Assembly: GCA_021154325.1 (NCBI GenBank)
Contig: JAJKIR010000074.1
Location: 1 to 32,112 of the forward strand
From: Gemmatimonas sp.
Lineage (GTDB): Bacteria; Gemmatimonadota; Gemmatimonadetes; Gemmatimonadales; Gemmatimonadaceae
Length of the DNA: 32,112 nucleotides
Direction of reading: 5' to 3'
The notes under the pieces are model-generated. The model was not told the origin of the DNA. It saw only the letters and a program-made list of their open reading frames with translations, and ran no database searches. Made by a program: the position numbers and the translations under genes. Of this stretch, positions 1 through 7,950 are shown piece by piece (positions within the stretch are counted from its first letter, which is position 1; every line of letters begins with the position of its first letter).

Positions 1-521
1 GCGACATCATGTCGGGCGTCGATGCGATGGTCGCGCGCGGCGTCGCTGATGCCGACAAGCTCGGCGTCACCGGTTGGAGCTACGGCGGCTACATGACCTC
101 CTGGGTCGTGACCCAGACGAACCGCTTCAAGGCGGCGATGGAGGGCGCGGGCCTCTTCGACCTCGTGAGCATGTACGGCACGACCGACATCCCCGGCTAC
201 ATCGCCTCGTTCTTCAAGGGCGTGCCGAACAAGGAGACGACGGAGCTCTATCGCCAGCGCTCGGCGATCACCTTCGTCGACAACGTGACCACGCCGCTGC
301 TCATTCTGCACGGTGGCAACGACCAGCGCGTTCCGATTGGCCAGCCGATGGAGTACTACCGCGCGCTCAAGGACCGCGGCAAGACCGTGCAGCTTGTCTT
401 CTACCCACGCGAAGGCCACGGCCTCGGCGAGTACTACCATCAGATGGACAAAGTCCGCCGCGAGTTCGACTGGATCAATCGCTACACGCTGGGCACGCCG
501 AAGAGTGTTTCGGCGCGCTAG
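1..521 (+). CDS. S9-family (prolyl oligopeptidase-like) serine peptidase, C-terminal part
   Basis: This is the 3' end of a gene that begins before the window; the frame is open from base 3 to the TAG at 519-521. The visible part is the alpha/beta-hydrolase catalytic domain of the S9 family. The nucleophile elbow GWSYGGY lies at about 78-98, the acidic residue is in HGGNDQRVP near 310-335, and the histidine is in REGHGLGEYY near 410-435, so the Ser-Asp-His triad is complete and in the usual order. S9 enzymes of this type (DPP-IV, acylaminoacyl-peptidase-like) remove dipeptides or acylated residues from peptides and usually have an N-terminal beta-propeller, which would lie outside the window. 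Whether it is exported cannot be judged without the N-terminus. The next gene probably overlaps its last codons. The family call is firm; the exact specificity is not. Confidence 0.93.
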   Translation, partial: DIMSGVDAMVARGVADADKLGVTGWSYGGYMTSWVVTQTNRFKAAMEGAGLFDLVSMYGTTDIPGYIASFFKGVPNKETTELYRQRSAITFVDNVTTPLLILHGGNDQRVPIGQPMEYYRALKDRGKTVQLVFYPREGHGLGEYYHQMDKVRREFDWINRYTLGTPKSVSAR

Positions 522-1602
522 CTACGCGGCCGTCGTGATGCCGGCGCCTAACGAGCCGCTCGAGTTGCGCGAGCTCGTGGCGCCGGAGCTCGAGCCGGGT
601 GCCGCACTCCTCCAGACGCTGTACTCCGAGGTGTGCGGCACCGACGTCCATCTCCATCACGGCCGGCTCGACGTTCCCTTTCCCATCATTCCGGGGCACG
701 TCTCCGTCGGCGCAGTCGCGGCAACGCGGGGCACGCTGCGCGACACCGAGGGCGAGGTCATTCGCGAGGGGGACGTCGTCACCTTCCTCGACGTCCATGA
801 GACGTGCAACGCCTGCTACCACTGCCTCGTCGCACGGCAGCCGACTCGCTGTCCGAGCCGACGCGTCTATGGCATCACCTACAGCGCCAACGACGGCCTG
901 CTCGGCGGCTGGGCCGAAGCGATCTGGATGAAGCCTGGCGTGAAGATGGTCCGTCTGCCTGACGAGTTGGCGCCGGAGACGTTCATCGGGGGCGGCTGCG
1001 GCCTCGTCACGGCGCTGCACGCCGTGGATATGGCGGAAATCCGGCTGGGCGAATCCGTCGCCGTGCTCGGCGTGGGACCCGTCGGGCAATCCATCATCGC
1101 CCTCGCCGCGCTATCGGGCGCCGCTGACGTGATCGCGGTCGGCGCGCCTAACGACCGCCTTGCCTTCGCGCGCCGCATGGGCGCCACGCGCACCCTCGGC
1201 CTCGACCTAACGAGTGAGGACCGCCTCGCCGATATCCGCGCCGCGACAGGCGGTCGCGGTGCCGACGTCGTCATCGAAGCGAGCGGCAGCCCGGACGCCG
1301 TCTCGCAAGCGCTCGACATCGTTCGCGACGGCGGCCGCGTCATCATCTGCGGCCACTACACGGACAACGGTCCCGTCGAGATTCACCCGCACTGGCAGAT
1401 CAACCGCAAGCACGTCGAGATCCACGGCTGCTGGGGCTCGCAGTACCACCACTTCCATCGCGCCGTCCAGCTCGCGACCCGCTTCGGCGATCGCGTGCCC
1501 TGGCGCGAGATGGTGAGCGGGCGGTACGACCTTGCTCACGCCGCCGACGCGCTCGCGGCGGTCGAGTCGCGCGAGGCGATCAAGGCCATTATTGCGCCCT
1601 GA
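505..1602 (+). CDS. Zinc-dependent medium-chain (MDR) alcohol dehydrogenase-like oxidoreductase
   Basis: This is a cytosolic NAD(P)-dependent dehydrogenase of the zinc-containing MDR superfamily, about 365 residues, the usual family length. The catalytic zinc site is visible as CGTD near the N-terminus followed by GHVSVG. The structural zinc lobe is a four-Cys cluster with spacing C-x2-C-x2-C-x7-C, encoded near 808-852. The nucleotide-binding Rossmann loop reads GVGPVGQS near 1072-1090, and a late GG-R-(V/I)-I segment is present. I chose GTG at 505 because it keeps the first beta strand (YAAVVMPAPNEP) that family members have right after the start; it overlaps the preceding peptidase gene by 17 bases. 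ATG at 538 is the alternative. The substrate is unknown; alcohol, polyol or threonine-dehydrogenase-like activity is possible. CCTAACG motifs occur three times in the gene. Confidence 0.88.
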   Translation: MFRRASYAAVVMPAPNEPLELRELVAPELEPGAALLQTLYSEVCGTDVHLHHGRLDVPFPIIPGHVSVGAVAATRGTLRDTEGEVIREGDVVTFLDVHETCNACYHCLVARQPTRCPSRRVYGITYSANDGLLGGWAEAIWMKPGVKMVRLPDELAPETFIGGGCGLVTALHAVDMAEIRLGESVAVLGVGPVGQSIIALAALSGAADVIAVGAPNDRLAFARRMGATRTLGLDLTSEDRLADIRAATGGRGADVVIEASGSPDAVSQALDIVRDGGRVIICGHYTDNGPVEIHPHWQINRKHVEIHGCWGSQYHHFHRAVQLATRFGDRVPWREMVSGRYDLAHAADALAAVESREAIKAIIAP

Positions 1603-1709
1603 TCTCGGAGGGCGAGCGCGCCACCCGCCACTCGTCACTCGTCACATCGCTGTCCGAAAATGGGACTTCAAAGTTGCATCGCATCGGCTGTTTTGCAGTA
1701 TTCCCTGCG

Positions 1710-2879
1710 ATGTACTCGACCTGTCTTTTCTGCAACAGCTCACTCGGCGCGAACGACCAGATCGCCGCGTTTCCCATCGGTCATCGGCTCGCATTTGACC
1801 CCGCCCGCGGCCGGCTCTGGGTAGTCTGCGCGCGTTGCGGTCGCTGGAATCTCTCGCCTCTCGAGGAGCGCTGGGAAGCGATCGACGACTGCGAGCGGCT
1901 CTTCCGCGGCACACGCCTCCGCTTCTCTACGGACAACATCGGTCTCGCGCGTGTCGGCGAGCACCTGGAGCTCGTCCGCATCGGACCGGCGTTGCTCCCC
2001 GAGATCGCCTCCTGGCGCTACGGCTCGAAGATCGAGAAGCACATCGCGAGCACCAACGGGAAGCCTCCGACAAATGGGCTCGTTCGCCGCGGCGCTGGAT
2101 TGCCACGATGGCTAGCCCGACGCGCGGCCGCGGCGCTCGCGGGCTACGCGACGACCGTCGGTCTCAGCGACGAGGCGATGTTGCGCCTCCGCATCTTCCG
2201 CCGTGGTGACGCCGTGCTCGCGCGCACCATCGATGACAGCGGACTGCCGATCGTCATTCGTTATGCGCATCTCGGCGGCGCCGAGCTGATTCGTCCCGAT
2301 CGCGACGCACCGTGGCGATTGGTCGTGCGCCATGACGGCGGCCTCGCGCGCCTCGCCGAGGGCGTTGGATTGCGCACAGCGGGGAAGATGCTCGCGTCGC
2401 TGAACTTTGGCGTCGCGAGCAATGCCGAGGTGCAGCACGCCATCGCGAAGCTCGACGAAGCCGGCGATCGCGAAGGCTACTTCTCGCGTGTCGCGTCCCT
2501 TGCAATGCGAACGCAATGGGGCCGCGTCCCCGACGCACCCGACGAAGGATTGATCGAGCCCGCCGGCAACAGCTTCGCCGAACGCATCGCGCTGCAGCTC
2601 GCGAACCGTTCCTTCTGGGGACGCGGCGGCACCGGCTCGGAGGAGACGACGCCGCTCTTTCGCCTGCCGGCGGTGGATCGTCTTGCGCTCGAGATGGCAT
2701 CTAACGAAGACATCGAGCGCCGCGCCCTCGAAGGCGAGCTGACATCGCTCGCTGAAGCGTGGCGCGAGGCCGAAGAGATCGCACGGATCTCCGACGAGCT
2801 GTTCGCCGACGAAGTCTTCGACGAGTTCAAGCGCCAGTACACCCAGCGCGTGAGTCGAGCAGACGACGCCGGAGAATAG
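1710..2879 (+). CDS. Conserved-looking hypothetical protein with N-terminal zinc ribbon
   Basis: I do not recognise this 389-residue protein. It starts with MYSTCLFC, and two CxxC pairs (CLFC near residue 5 and CARC near residue 44) form a likely zinc ribbon within the first 50 residues. An upstream in-frame ATG at 1674 would add 12 residues, but 1710 places the first Cys pair at the very N-terminus as in many zinc-ribbon proteins. The rest is soluble, with no membrane segment or signal peptide. The last 100 residues are rich in Glu, Asp and Arg and look helical. It stands alone, about 107 bases after the dehydrogenase and followed by a REP-like element. A nucleic-acid or protein-binding role is possible from the ribbon, but nothing in the sequence fixes a function. 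Confidence 0.75.
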   Translation: MYSTCLFCNSSLGANDQIAAFPIGHRLAFDPARGRLWVVCARCGRWNLSPLEERWEAIDDCERLFRGTRLRFSTDNIGLARVGEHLELVRIGPALLPEIASWRYGSKIEKHIASTNGKPPTNGLVRRGAGLPRWLARRAAAALAGYATTVGLSDEAMLRLRIFRRGDAVLARTIDDSGLPIVIRYAHLGGAELIRPDRDAPWRLVVRHDGGLARLAEGVGLRTAGKMLASLNFGVASNAEVQHAIAKLDEAGDREGYFSRVASLAMRTQWGRVPDAPDEGLIEPAGNSFAERIALQLANRSFWGRGGTGSEETTPLFRLPAVDRLALEMASNEDIERRALEGELTSLAEAWREAEEIARISDELFADEVFDEFKRQYTQRVSRADDAGE

Positions 2880-2885
2880 CTCGGT

Positions 2886-2973
2886 TGTCATCCCGAGCGC
2901 AGCGAGGGATCTGCACTTCAGAAGCTCGGACGTGCAGATTCCTCCCTTCGCCCCTGACGCTCCTCGGATGACA
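2886..2973. repeat. REP-like palindromic intergenic element, copy 1
   Basis: An imperfect inverted repeat of about 88 bases. The left end TGTCATCCCGAGCGCAG is answered at the right by CTCCTCGGATGACA, and an inner pair GGATCTGCA/TGCAGATTCC adds to the stem. This resembles a widespread bacterial intergenic palindrome that begins TGTCATCC-GAG. Related copies lie at 4821-4886 and 9811-9865. It separates the zinc-ribbon gene from the PQQ dehydrogenase gene and runs to 10 bases before the latter's start codon, so it must form part of its leader. Confidence 0.75.
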
Positions 2974-2982
2974 GGTATCGTG

Positions 2983-4815
2983 ATGAGAGTCTACCACGCG
3001 TTGGTATTGGGTCTCGTTCTCGCCGGGTGCAAGAAGGTCGGCCCGAGCAGCGACAGCACTGCCGCCAGAGTGCAAGGCGGTGCTCCGATCGTTGCCGACG
3101 CGCGGATCGGCACGCCAAATCCCCCGGGCGGGGAGGGCGAGTGGGTCATGCCGGCGCGCGACTACGCCAGCAGTCGCTATAGCACCCTCGCGCAGATCAC
3201 GTCCGCGAACGTGAAGAATCTCAAAGCGGCGTGGACGTTCTCGACCGGCGTGCTCCGCGGCCACGAGGGACAGCCGCTCGTCGTCAACAAGACGATGTAT
3301 CTGGTGACGCCGTACCCGAACGTCGCCTACGCAATCGACCTGACGCAGCCCGGCTATCCGCTCAAGTGGAAGTTCCGCCCCGAGAACGCGCAGGCCGCGG
3401 CGGGCACCGCGTGCTGCGACGTCGTGAACCGCGGGGCCGCGTACGCCGACGGCAAGATCGTTTATAACTTGCTCGACGGGCACACGGTCGCGGTCGACGC
3501 GGAGAGCGGAAAACAGCTCTGGCGCGTGCAGATGGCCGACCTGAACCGCGGCGAGACGATCACGATGGCGCCGATTGTCGTGAAGAATCGCGTCATCGTC
3601 GGCTCGAGCGGCGGCGAAATGGGCGTGCGGGGCTGGATCGCGGCGCTCGATCTCGCCACTGGCCGCGAGCTCTGGCGCGCCTACAACACCGGCTCCGATG
3701 CCGACGTCAAGATCGGCGCGCGCTTCAAGCCTTTTTACGCCACGGAGCGCGGCAAGGACCTCGGCCTAACGAGTTGGCCCGGCGACTCGTGGAAGGTCGG
3801 CGGCGGCGCGGTCTGGGGCTGGCTCTCGTATGATCCGACGCTCAATCTCGTCTACCACGGCACATCCAACCCGGGGCCGTGGAACCAGGACGTCCGCCCC
3901 GGTGACAACAAGTGGACGTGCGCCATTCTCGCGCGCGACGCCGACACCGGGGAGCTGGTCTGGGCGTTTCAGGTGACGCCGCACGATCTCTGGGACTACG
4001 ACGCCGTCAACGAGAACATTCTCGTCGACATGCCCGTGAAGGGCCAGCCACGCAAGGCACTCGTTCACTTCGATCGCAACGGGTTCGCCTACACGCTCGA
4101 TCGGCAGACGGGCGAGGTGCTCCTCGCGCAGCCGTACGTGCCGATGAACTGGGCGAAGTACATCAACCTGCAGACGGGCCGCCCCGAGATCGACTCGAGC
4201 AAGGCCACGAAACAGGGAAAGCTCGTGAAGAACATCTGTCCCTCGCTCGAGGGCGGAAAGAATCAGCAGCCCGCCGCCTTCTCCCCGCAGACGGGCCTGT
4301 TCTACGTCCCGACGAACAACCTCTGCATGGACTTCGAGAGCCGGCCCGTCAGCTACATCGCCGGCACACCGTACATCGGTGCGAACGCTCCCGAGACGGG
4401 CGGTCCGGGCGACTACAAGGGCGAGTTCATGGCGTGGGACGCTGCGAATGGACGCAAGGTCTGGGGGATCCGCGAGCCATTCCCGGTCTGGGGTGGTGCG
4501 CTCGTCACGGCCGGCAACGTCGTTTTCTACGGCACGCTCGATGGCTGGTTCAAGGCCGCCAACGCGCGCACGGGCGAGGTGCTCTGGCAGTTCAAGGTCG
4601 GGTCCGGCGTGGTGGGCAACCCCATCACCTACACCGCGCCCGACGGGAAGCAGTACATCGCCGTCTACTCGGGCATCGGCGGCGATATGGGTTTGCTCAT
4701 TGCCGGCGACGTGGCGGCAAACTTGCCCTTCGATGTCCGCGAGCGCGGGACGACCCTGCCGGACCTCGCGAAGTACACGTCATGGGGCGGGATGCTGTTC
4801 GTCTTCGCTTTATGA
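2983..4815 (+). CDS. PQQ-dependent alcohol dehydrogenase lipoprotein, lanthanide-type site (XoxF/PedH-like)
   Basis: A 610-residue quinoprotein of the methanol/ethanol dehydrogenase family, which oxidises alcohols outside the cytoplasmic membrane and passes electrons to cytochrome c. ATG 2983 gives a lipoprotein signal ending LVLAGC; the earlier ATGs at 2932 and 2968 lie inside a repeat and are less likely. Family hallmarks: YSTLAQITSANVKNL near residue 75, the vicinal disulfide C144-C145, and propeller motifs such as GKQLWR and GELVWAF. The metal site is complete: E212 in GGEMGVRG, N296 in TSNPGPWN, catalytic D338 and D340 in HDLWDYD. The extra acid two residues after the catalytic Asp is the marker of lanthanide-dependent members; calcium enzymes have Ala or Ser there. 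There is no fused cytochrome domain, but a cytochrome c gene follows. The substrate is not predictable, and assignment to XoxF proper needs a tree. Confidence 0.9.
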   Translation: MRVYHALVLGLVLAGCKKVGPSSDSTAARVQGGAPIVADARIGTPNPPGGEGEWVMPARDYASSRYSTLAQITSANVKNLKAAWTFSTGVLRGHEGQPLVVNKTMYLVTPYPNVAYAIDLTQPGYPLKWKFRPENAQAAAGTACCDVVNRGAAYADGKIVYNLLDGHTVAVDAESGKQLWRVQMADLNRGETITMAPIVVKNRVIVGSSGGEMGVRGWIAALDLATGRELWRAYNTGSDADVKIGARFKPFYATERGKDLGLTSWPGDSWKVGGGAVWGWLSYDPTLNLVYHGTSNPGPWNQDVRPGDNKWTCAILARDADTGELVWAFQVTPHDLWDYDAVNENILVDMPVKGQPRKALVHFDRNGFAYTLDRQTGEVLLAQPYVPMNWAKYINLQTGRPEIDSSKATKQGKLVKNICPSLEGGKNQQPAAFSPQTGLFYVPTNNLCMDFESRPVSYIAGTPYIGANAPETGGPGDYKGEFMAWDAANGRKVWGIREPFPVWGGALVTAGNVVFYGTLDGWFKAANARTGEVLWQFKVGSGVVGNPITYTAPDGKQYIAVYSGIGGDMGLLIAGDVAANLPFDVRERGTTLPDLAKYTSWGGMLFVFAL

Positions 4816-4886
4816 CATCATGTCATCCCGAGGAGCGATAGCGCCTGCCCTGAGAAGCGTCAGCGACGAAGGGACGAGGGATCTGC
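4812..4886. repeat. REP-like element copy 2 with adjoining short palindrome
   Basis: At the stop codon of the PQQ dehydrogenase gene there is a perfect short palindrome, ATGACAT-C-ATGTCAT (4812-4826). Its right arm opens a REP-like sequence that begins TGTCATCCCGAGGAGC and ends GACGAGGGATCTGC. It shares its left end and GGGATCTGC core with the copy at 2886-2973 but lacks the matching right arm. It lies in the 112-base gap before the cytochrome c gene, so the dehydrogenase gene is bracketed by two copies of the same family. Confidence 0.65.
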
Positions 4887-4927
4887 TTTCGCTCCACCAA
4901 CTGCCTGTACGCGGCTGGAGACTCGTT

Positions 4928-5473
4928 ATGCGACCGATTCTAGCACTCTGCGCGACCCTCGGCCTCGCCTCTGCCATCGGTTGCGTCAACCAGAGCGACG
5001 CCGCGGAATCACGCGAGCCCGACATCGTCAGGCGCGCGATGCAGCAGGCGCAGCAGCCCGCGAGCGCCGCCGGCCAACCGACCCTCATCCAGCATCCGGA
5101 GCACATCCAGCCCGGCATCTCGTTGCGCGGCGGCTTCACCCAGCTCGCCAACCCGTTCCAGGGCGACCCCGCGAAGATCAAGGAAGGCGGCGCCCTCTTC
5201 GTCTCCTACAACTGCATGGATTGTCACGGTGCCGAGGGGTCCGGCGCGATGGGCCCGAGCCTCGCCGACGGTCGCTTCCACTTCGGCGGCACGGCCGGCG
5301 AGGTCTACCAGTCGATTTACGAGGGCCGGCCGGACGGAATGCCCGCCTGGGGCGGCCGCATCCCCGATGACCAGATCTGGCGGCTCGTCGCCTACGTCCA
5401 GTCGTTAGGCGCGAACAAGGACGTCGCCACCGAGAACTTCACCGGCAAAACGATCCAGAAGATGGGCCACTAG
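4928..5473 (+). CDS. Membrane-anchored class I cytochrome c, probable electron acceptor of the PQQ dehydrogenase
   Basis: A 181-residue c-type cytochrome. ATG 4928 gives an N-terminal export signal (MRPILALCATLGLAS) with a possible but weak lipobox, AIGC. A linker rich in Gln, Ala and Pro follows, then a single haem domain with CMDCH at residues 96-100 and a distal Met ligand in GMPAWG (M138). The helical C-terminal part, IWRLVAYVQSLG, is typical of class I cytochromes. Haem would be attached in the periplasm. Position directly after the PQQ dehydrogenase, with 112 bases between them, suggests a XoxG-like partner role. The stop codon TAG overlaps the stop of the convergent gene through the shared tetranucleotide CTAG at 5470-5473. 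A longer in-frame reading upstream is spurious, as it runs through the dehydrogenase gene and the repeat. Confidence 0.92.
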   Translation: MRPILALCATLGLASAIGCVNQSDAAESREPDIVRRAMQQAQQPASAAGQPTLIQHPEHIQPGISLRGGFTQLANPFQGDPAKIKEGGALFVSYNCMDCHGAEGSGAMGPSLADGRFHFGGTAGEVYQSIYEGRPDGMPAWGGRIPDDQIWRLVAYVQSLGANKDVATENFTGKTIQKMGH

Positions 5474-5994
5474 CCCGTCGGGATGATCACCGCGGGGAAT
5501 CGCTTCTCCAGGTAGTCGAGATACCGCTCGATCGTCGCGGTGTGGCCCATCACGAACCGCGACACAAACCGAAAGATCGGATTGTACACGTCGCCGTCCT
5601 CCGTGATCATGAGCTCAGCTCCGTCATTCCCCGTCGGCGTCAGCTCGTAAGTCCACGCGCCACCGAAGGGCAGATTCGTGTCGGCGATCCGGGCCACAAG
5701 CTTCCGATCAGGCACCGACTCTTCCATCACGTAGGTGATCGGACCCCCGCTCCTGGTGGTCTCTCGCCATCTGGGACGCCCGCCTTCGTCACTCAGCATC
5801 TCCACCCCGGTCACGTCACTCCGCCACGACGGATACGAGCGCACGTCGCTGATCAGCGCGTAGAGAGCCGACGGGCGCGCAGCATACGCTCGCTTCACCG
5901 TGACGCGGTGGTGCTTGGGTAACGACCAGCCGACCAGCACTACGCACAAGAAGAGCATCACCAGCACGCCGATCGCGATCAGCACGTAGCGCAT
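5470..5994 (-). CDS. SRPBCC-family (polyketide cyclase/START-like) protein with N-terminal membrane anchor
   Basis: A 174-residue protein that starts MRYVLIAIGVLVMLF, giving one N-terminal transmembrane helix (about residues 3-24). An SRPBCC ligand-binding fold follows, seen in AARPSALYALISDVRSYPSWRS, the central WRET and DRKLVARIAD segments, and the C-terminal helix TATIERYLDYLEKRF. SRPBCC proteins bind hydrophobic ligands in a helix-grip pocket; the ligand here is unknown. The start codon overlaps the stop of the upstream MarR gene (TAATG), implying translational coupling. A longer frame to 6048 would add 18 residues but lies inside the MarR gene. The gene converges on the cytochrome c gene and shares the CTAG with it. 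The family call is fairly sure. Confidence 0.85.
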   Translation of the reverse strand: MRYVLIAIGVLVMLFLCVVLVGWSLPKHHRVTVKRAYAARPSALYALISDVRSYPSWRSDVTGVEMLSDEGGRPRWRETTRSGGPITYVMEESVPDRKLVARIADTNLPFGGAWTYELTPTGNDGAELMITEDGDVYNPIFRFVSRFVMGHTATIERYLDYLEKRFPAVIIPTG

Positions 5995-6473
5995 TATGAC
6001 ACACTCCCGCCCACTCTCGTGGACGCTCGCTCCGCGTACCGCCGGCATGCCTCGGCGAGCTTCGACAGTCCGAGAGCGATCGCTGCGCGGTCGGCTGGCG
6101 ACACGTCCGCGAGCACGGCCGCGAGCCGCGCCGACTCCAGCACGGACGTCTCACGCACGGCGCAGAGACCCTTTGCCGTCAGCAGAATCCCCGAGTGCCG
6201 GCCGTCCCCTTCGACCTGAGCGACGCGACGGACATAGCCCGCCTGCGTCAACTTCTTGATCGCCTCGGAAAGAGTGGAAGCCGCGATCGAGAGGTGACGC
6301 GCCAGCTTCGCCGGCACAATCGGTGACTCGATGCCGCAGTGGGCGAGAATCGCGGAGTCGCGAGCGGAGAGTGCGTGCTCCGTCGTGCGCTTGCGCTGAT
6401 GCCGTGTGTGGCAGGCGTGGTACACCTGCGGATAGGTGAGCTGGACCGTTGCGACGGCGTCATCCAGAGTCAT
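5994..6473 (-). CDS. MarR-family winged-helix transcriptional regulator
   Basis: A 159-residue cytosolic DNA-binding protein. The winged helix-turn-helix is visible in the middle: LSARDSAILAHCG, PAKLARHLSIAASTLSEAIKKLTQAGYVRR, then a wing with GDGRHSGILLTAKG, in the order typical of MarR repressors. Helices on both sides would make the dimer interface. ATG 6473 is preferred; a TTG at 6509 would add 12 residues without a better ribosome site. It is the first gene of a two-gene operon with the SRPBCC protein and is divergent from the barrel/NlpC gene at 6666. A 22-bp dyad at 6546-6567 between the two is a natural candidate operator. The ligand and target genes are inferred only from position. 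Confidence 0.87.
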   Translation of the reverse strand: MTLDDAVATVQLTYPQVYHACHTRHQRKRTTEHALSARDSAILAHCGIESPIVPAKLARHLSIAASTLSEAIKKLTQAGYVRRVAQVEGDGRHSGILLTAKGLCAVRETSVLESARLAAVLADVSPADRAAIALGLSKLAEACRRYAERASTRVGGSVS

Positions 6474-6545
6474 GGGACCAAGGTAGGATGGGCGCCGGTT
6501 GTTCGTCAAAGCGAATGTTCTCGTGTGCTCCGGTGCAATCGTTAG

Positions 6546-6567
6546 GTCGCGGGGGTACCGCCGCGAC
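6546..6567. promoter_or_regulatory. Candidate operator: 22-bp near-perfect dyad between divergent genes
   Basis: The sequence reads GTCGCGG-G-GGTACC-G-CCGCGAC, with arms 6546-6552 and 6561-6567 and an inner GGTACC on the same centre; 20 of 22 positions are symmetrical. It lies 73 bases before the marR start and about 100 bases before the barrel/NlpC start. A second smaller dyad, GTCCT-ACG-AGGAC, lies at 6570-6582. Size and symmetry fit a MarR-dimer site, but this is an inference from position. Confidence 0.45.
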
Positions 6568-6665
6568 GAGTCCTACGAGGACATCAGATCGGGCAAATAG
6601 GGGTGACGTCGCGTCGGCGTGTCTCATGCAATGTCGACCAGGCGATACACCGAGGTGGAAAAATT

Positions 6666-7913
6666 ATGAAGCGACTCCACATCTCCTCTCGCCAGCTGCT
6701 GCTCGCCGCCGGCGCTTTCTCGCTCACTCTACCAATCGGCAATGTTTCCGCGCAGGGCCCAGGGCTCTTCGACGCTTTTGCCGCGCGCAAGGAATCGCCG
6801 ACGGATCCACTCTTCACCGGCTTCGGCGTCACCGGCTACAGCGGCATCTTCGGCATTCGCGTCAGCGGCGCGCTCAACTTGAACGGCGGCGGTACCACCC
6901 AAACGCAGAACGCCGGCCCGTCCTACTATCGCTGCGACCGATTCGGCTGTCGGGACTATCATTCCGGACCTCGCTACAGCTACAACTCGGGCCTCGGCTT
7001 TGGTCTCGGTGGCTGGAGTGCCGACGCGGATCTGCTGGTCTCTCCGTTCCGTGTTCTGCCCGTTATGAAGTCTCTTCTCCTCGGCTTCTCGCCATACGCG
7101 TTCGTTGGCATCGGCGGAGTCGGAGTGAGTCCGAACAACGCCGCGGACACGAGTCGCGCGGTGTGGAGCTTCGGAGCCGGAGTGCACCACGACCTTCTCG
7201 GGTGGTTGGGCGTGAGCGCGGAAGCGCGCAATCGCCGCTCGTTCCAGAGCGACAGCGTGATCGCGATCGGCTCGCGCCGTAGTTGGGAGTATCGCGCCGG
7301 CCTCTCGATCAGCTTCGCGGGAAATCATGACGCGGTGTCGAGTGGGCCCCCGCAAGGGATCATCATGCCTATCGAGCACTCCGAGGTGGATCGTTTCGAG
7401 ACGGCGGAGTCGGCGGCGCGAACTGTTGCCCGAGTTCTCGATCGCGCGGAAGGTTTAGTGGATACACCATTCCGCCTGGGCAGCACGAATGCAACTATTG
7501 GCTTTGACGCGGCGGGGTTCGTGCAGTATGTCTTTGGGGAAGAGGGAATCGGGTTGCCGCGCACGTCGCACGCGATTGCCGAACTGGGTGAGGAAGTCTC
7601 GACGGGCGTCGGCTCGCTGCGTCCTGGTGACTTGCTCTTCTTCGGCAATGACGGATCGAGCATCGATCACGTCGCCATCTACGCCGGTCACGATCGCATC
7701 ATACACGCGACGGCGAGTGGTGGCGGTGTGCGGTACGACGTGCTTGGCGAGGGACCGCGCGGGGAGTGGTTTGCGGAACATCTCGTCACGGCGCGCCGCA
7801 TCGTTGCCGAAGGGCGCGCGCGGCCACACGTTAGGCGGAACGATTCACGCGACCAGGGTGCGCTCGACGCACCCGACCGCGCACCGCGCACCGATCGCGC
7901 GCGGGGCGCGTGA
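6666..7913 (+). CDS. Outer-membrane barrel-like protein fused to an inactive NlpC/P60 domain
   Basis: A 415-residue exported protein. ATG 6666 follows a good ribosome site (GAGGTGG) and gives a Sec signal ending at about NVSAQG. Residues 35-225 are Gly- and aromatic-rich alternating strands (FGVTGYSGIFGIRVSG, LGFGLGGWSADADL, EYRAGLSISFAG), resembling a small outer-membrane barrel. Residues 245-385 match NlpC/P60 peptidoglycan hydrolases: TPFRLGS, then GFDAAGFVQYVF, RPGDLLFFG and DHVAIYAGHDRIIHA. In active members the second motif is FDCSG; here the nucleophile Cys is Ala (A282, GCG) while the His of HVAIY remains. A cell-wall-binding or scaffolding role is therefore more likely than hydrolysis. 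The tail is Arg/Asp-rich and disordered. It is divergent from marR and followed by the PDZ gene 37 bases on. Confidence 0.85.
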   Translation: MKRLHISSRQLLLAAGAFSLTLPIGNVSAQGPGLFDAFAARKESPTDPLFTGFGVTGYSGIFGIRVSGALNLNGGGTTQTQNAGPSYYRCDRFGCRDYHSGPRYSYNSGLGFGLGGWSADADLLVSPFRVLPVMKSLLLGFSPYAFVGIGGVGVSPNNAADTSRAVWSFGAGVHHDLLGWLGVSAEARNRRSFQSDSVIAIGSRRSWEYRAGLSISFAGNHDAVSSGPPQGIIMPIEHSEVDRFETAESAARTVARVLDRAEGLVDTPFRLGSTNATIGFDAAGFVQYVFGEEGIGLPRTSHAIAELGEEVSTGVGSLRPGDLLFFGNDGSSIDHVAIYAGHDRIIHATASGGGVRYDVLGEGPRGEWFAEHLVTARRIVAEGRARPHVRRNDSRDQGALDAPDRAPRTDRARGA

Positions 7914-7950
7914 ACCGAAACGACGTTCGATCGTTCAACAGGATGCAAAA

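Noticed and set aside
2932..2982. Longer start for the PQQ dehydrogenase at ATG 2932 or 2968
   Set aside because: Those codons lie in the REP-like element and would put 17 or 5 residues before a well-formed lipoprotein signal.
4379..4927. Upstream extension of the cytochrome c frame
   Set aside because: It overlaps the end of the PQQ dehydrogenase in another frame and runs through a repeat; the export signal begins at ATG 4928.
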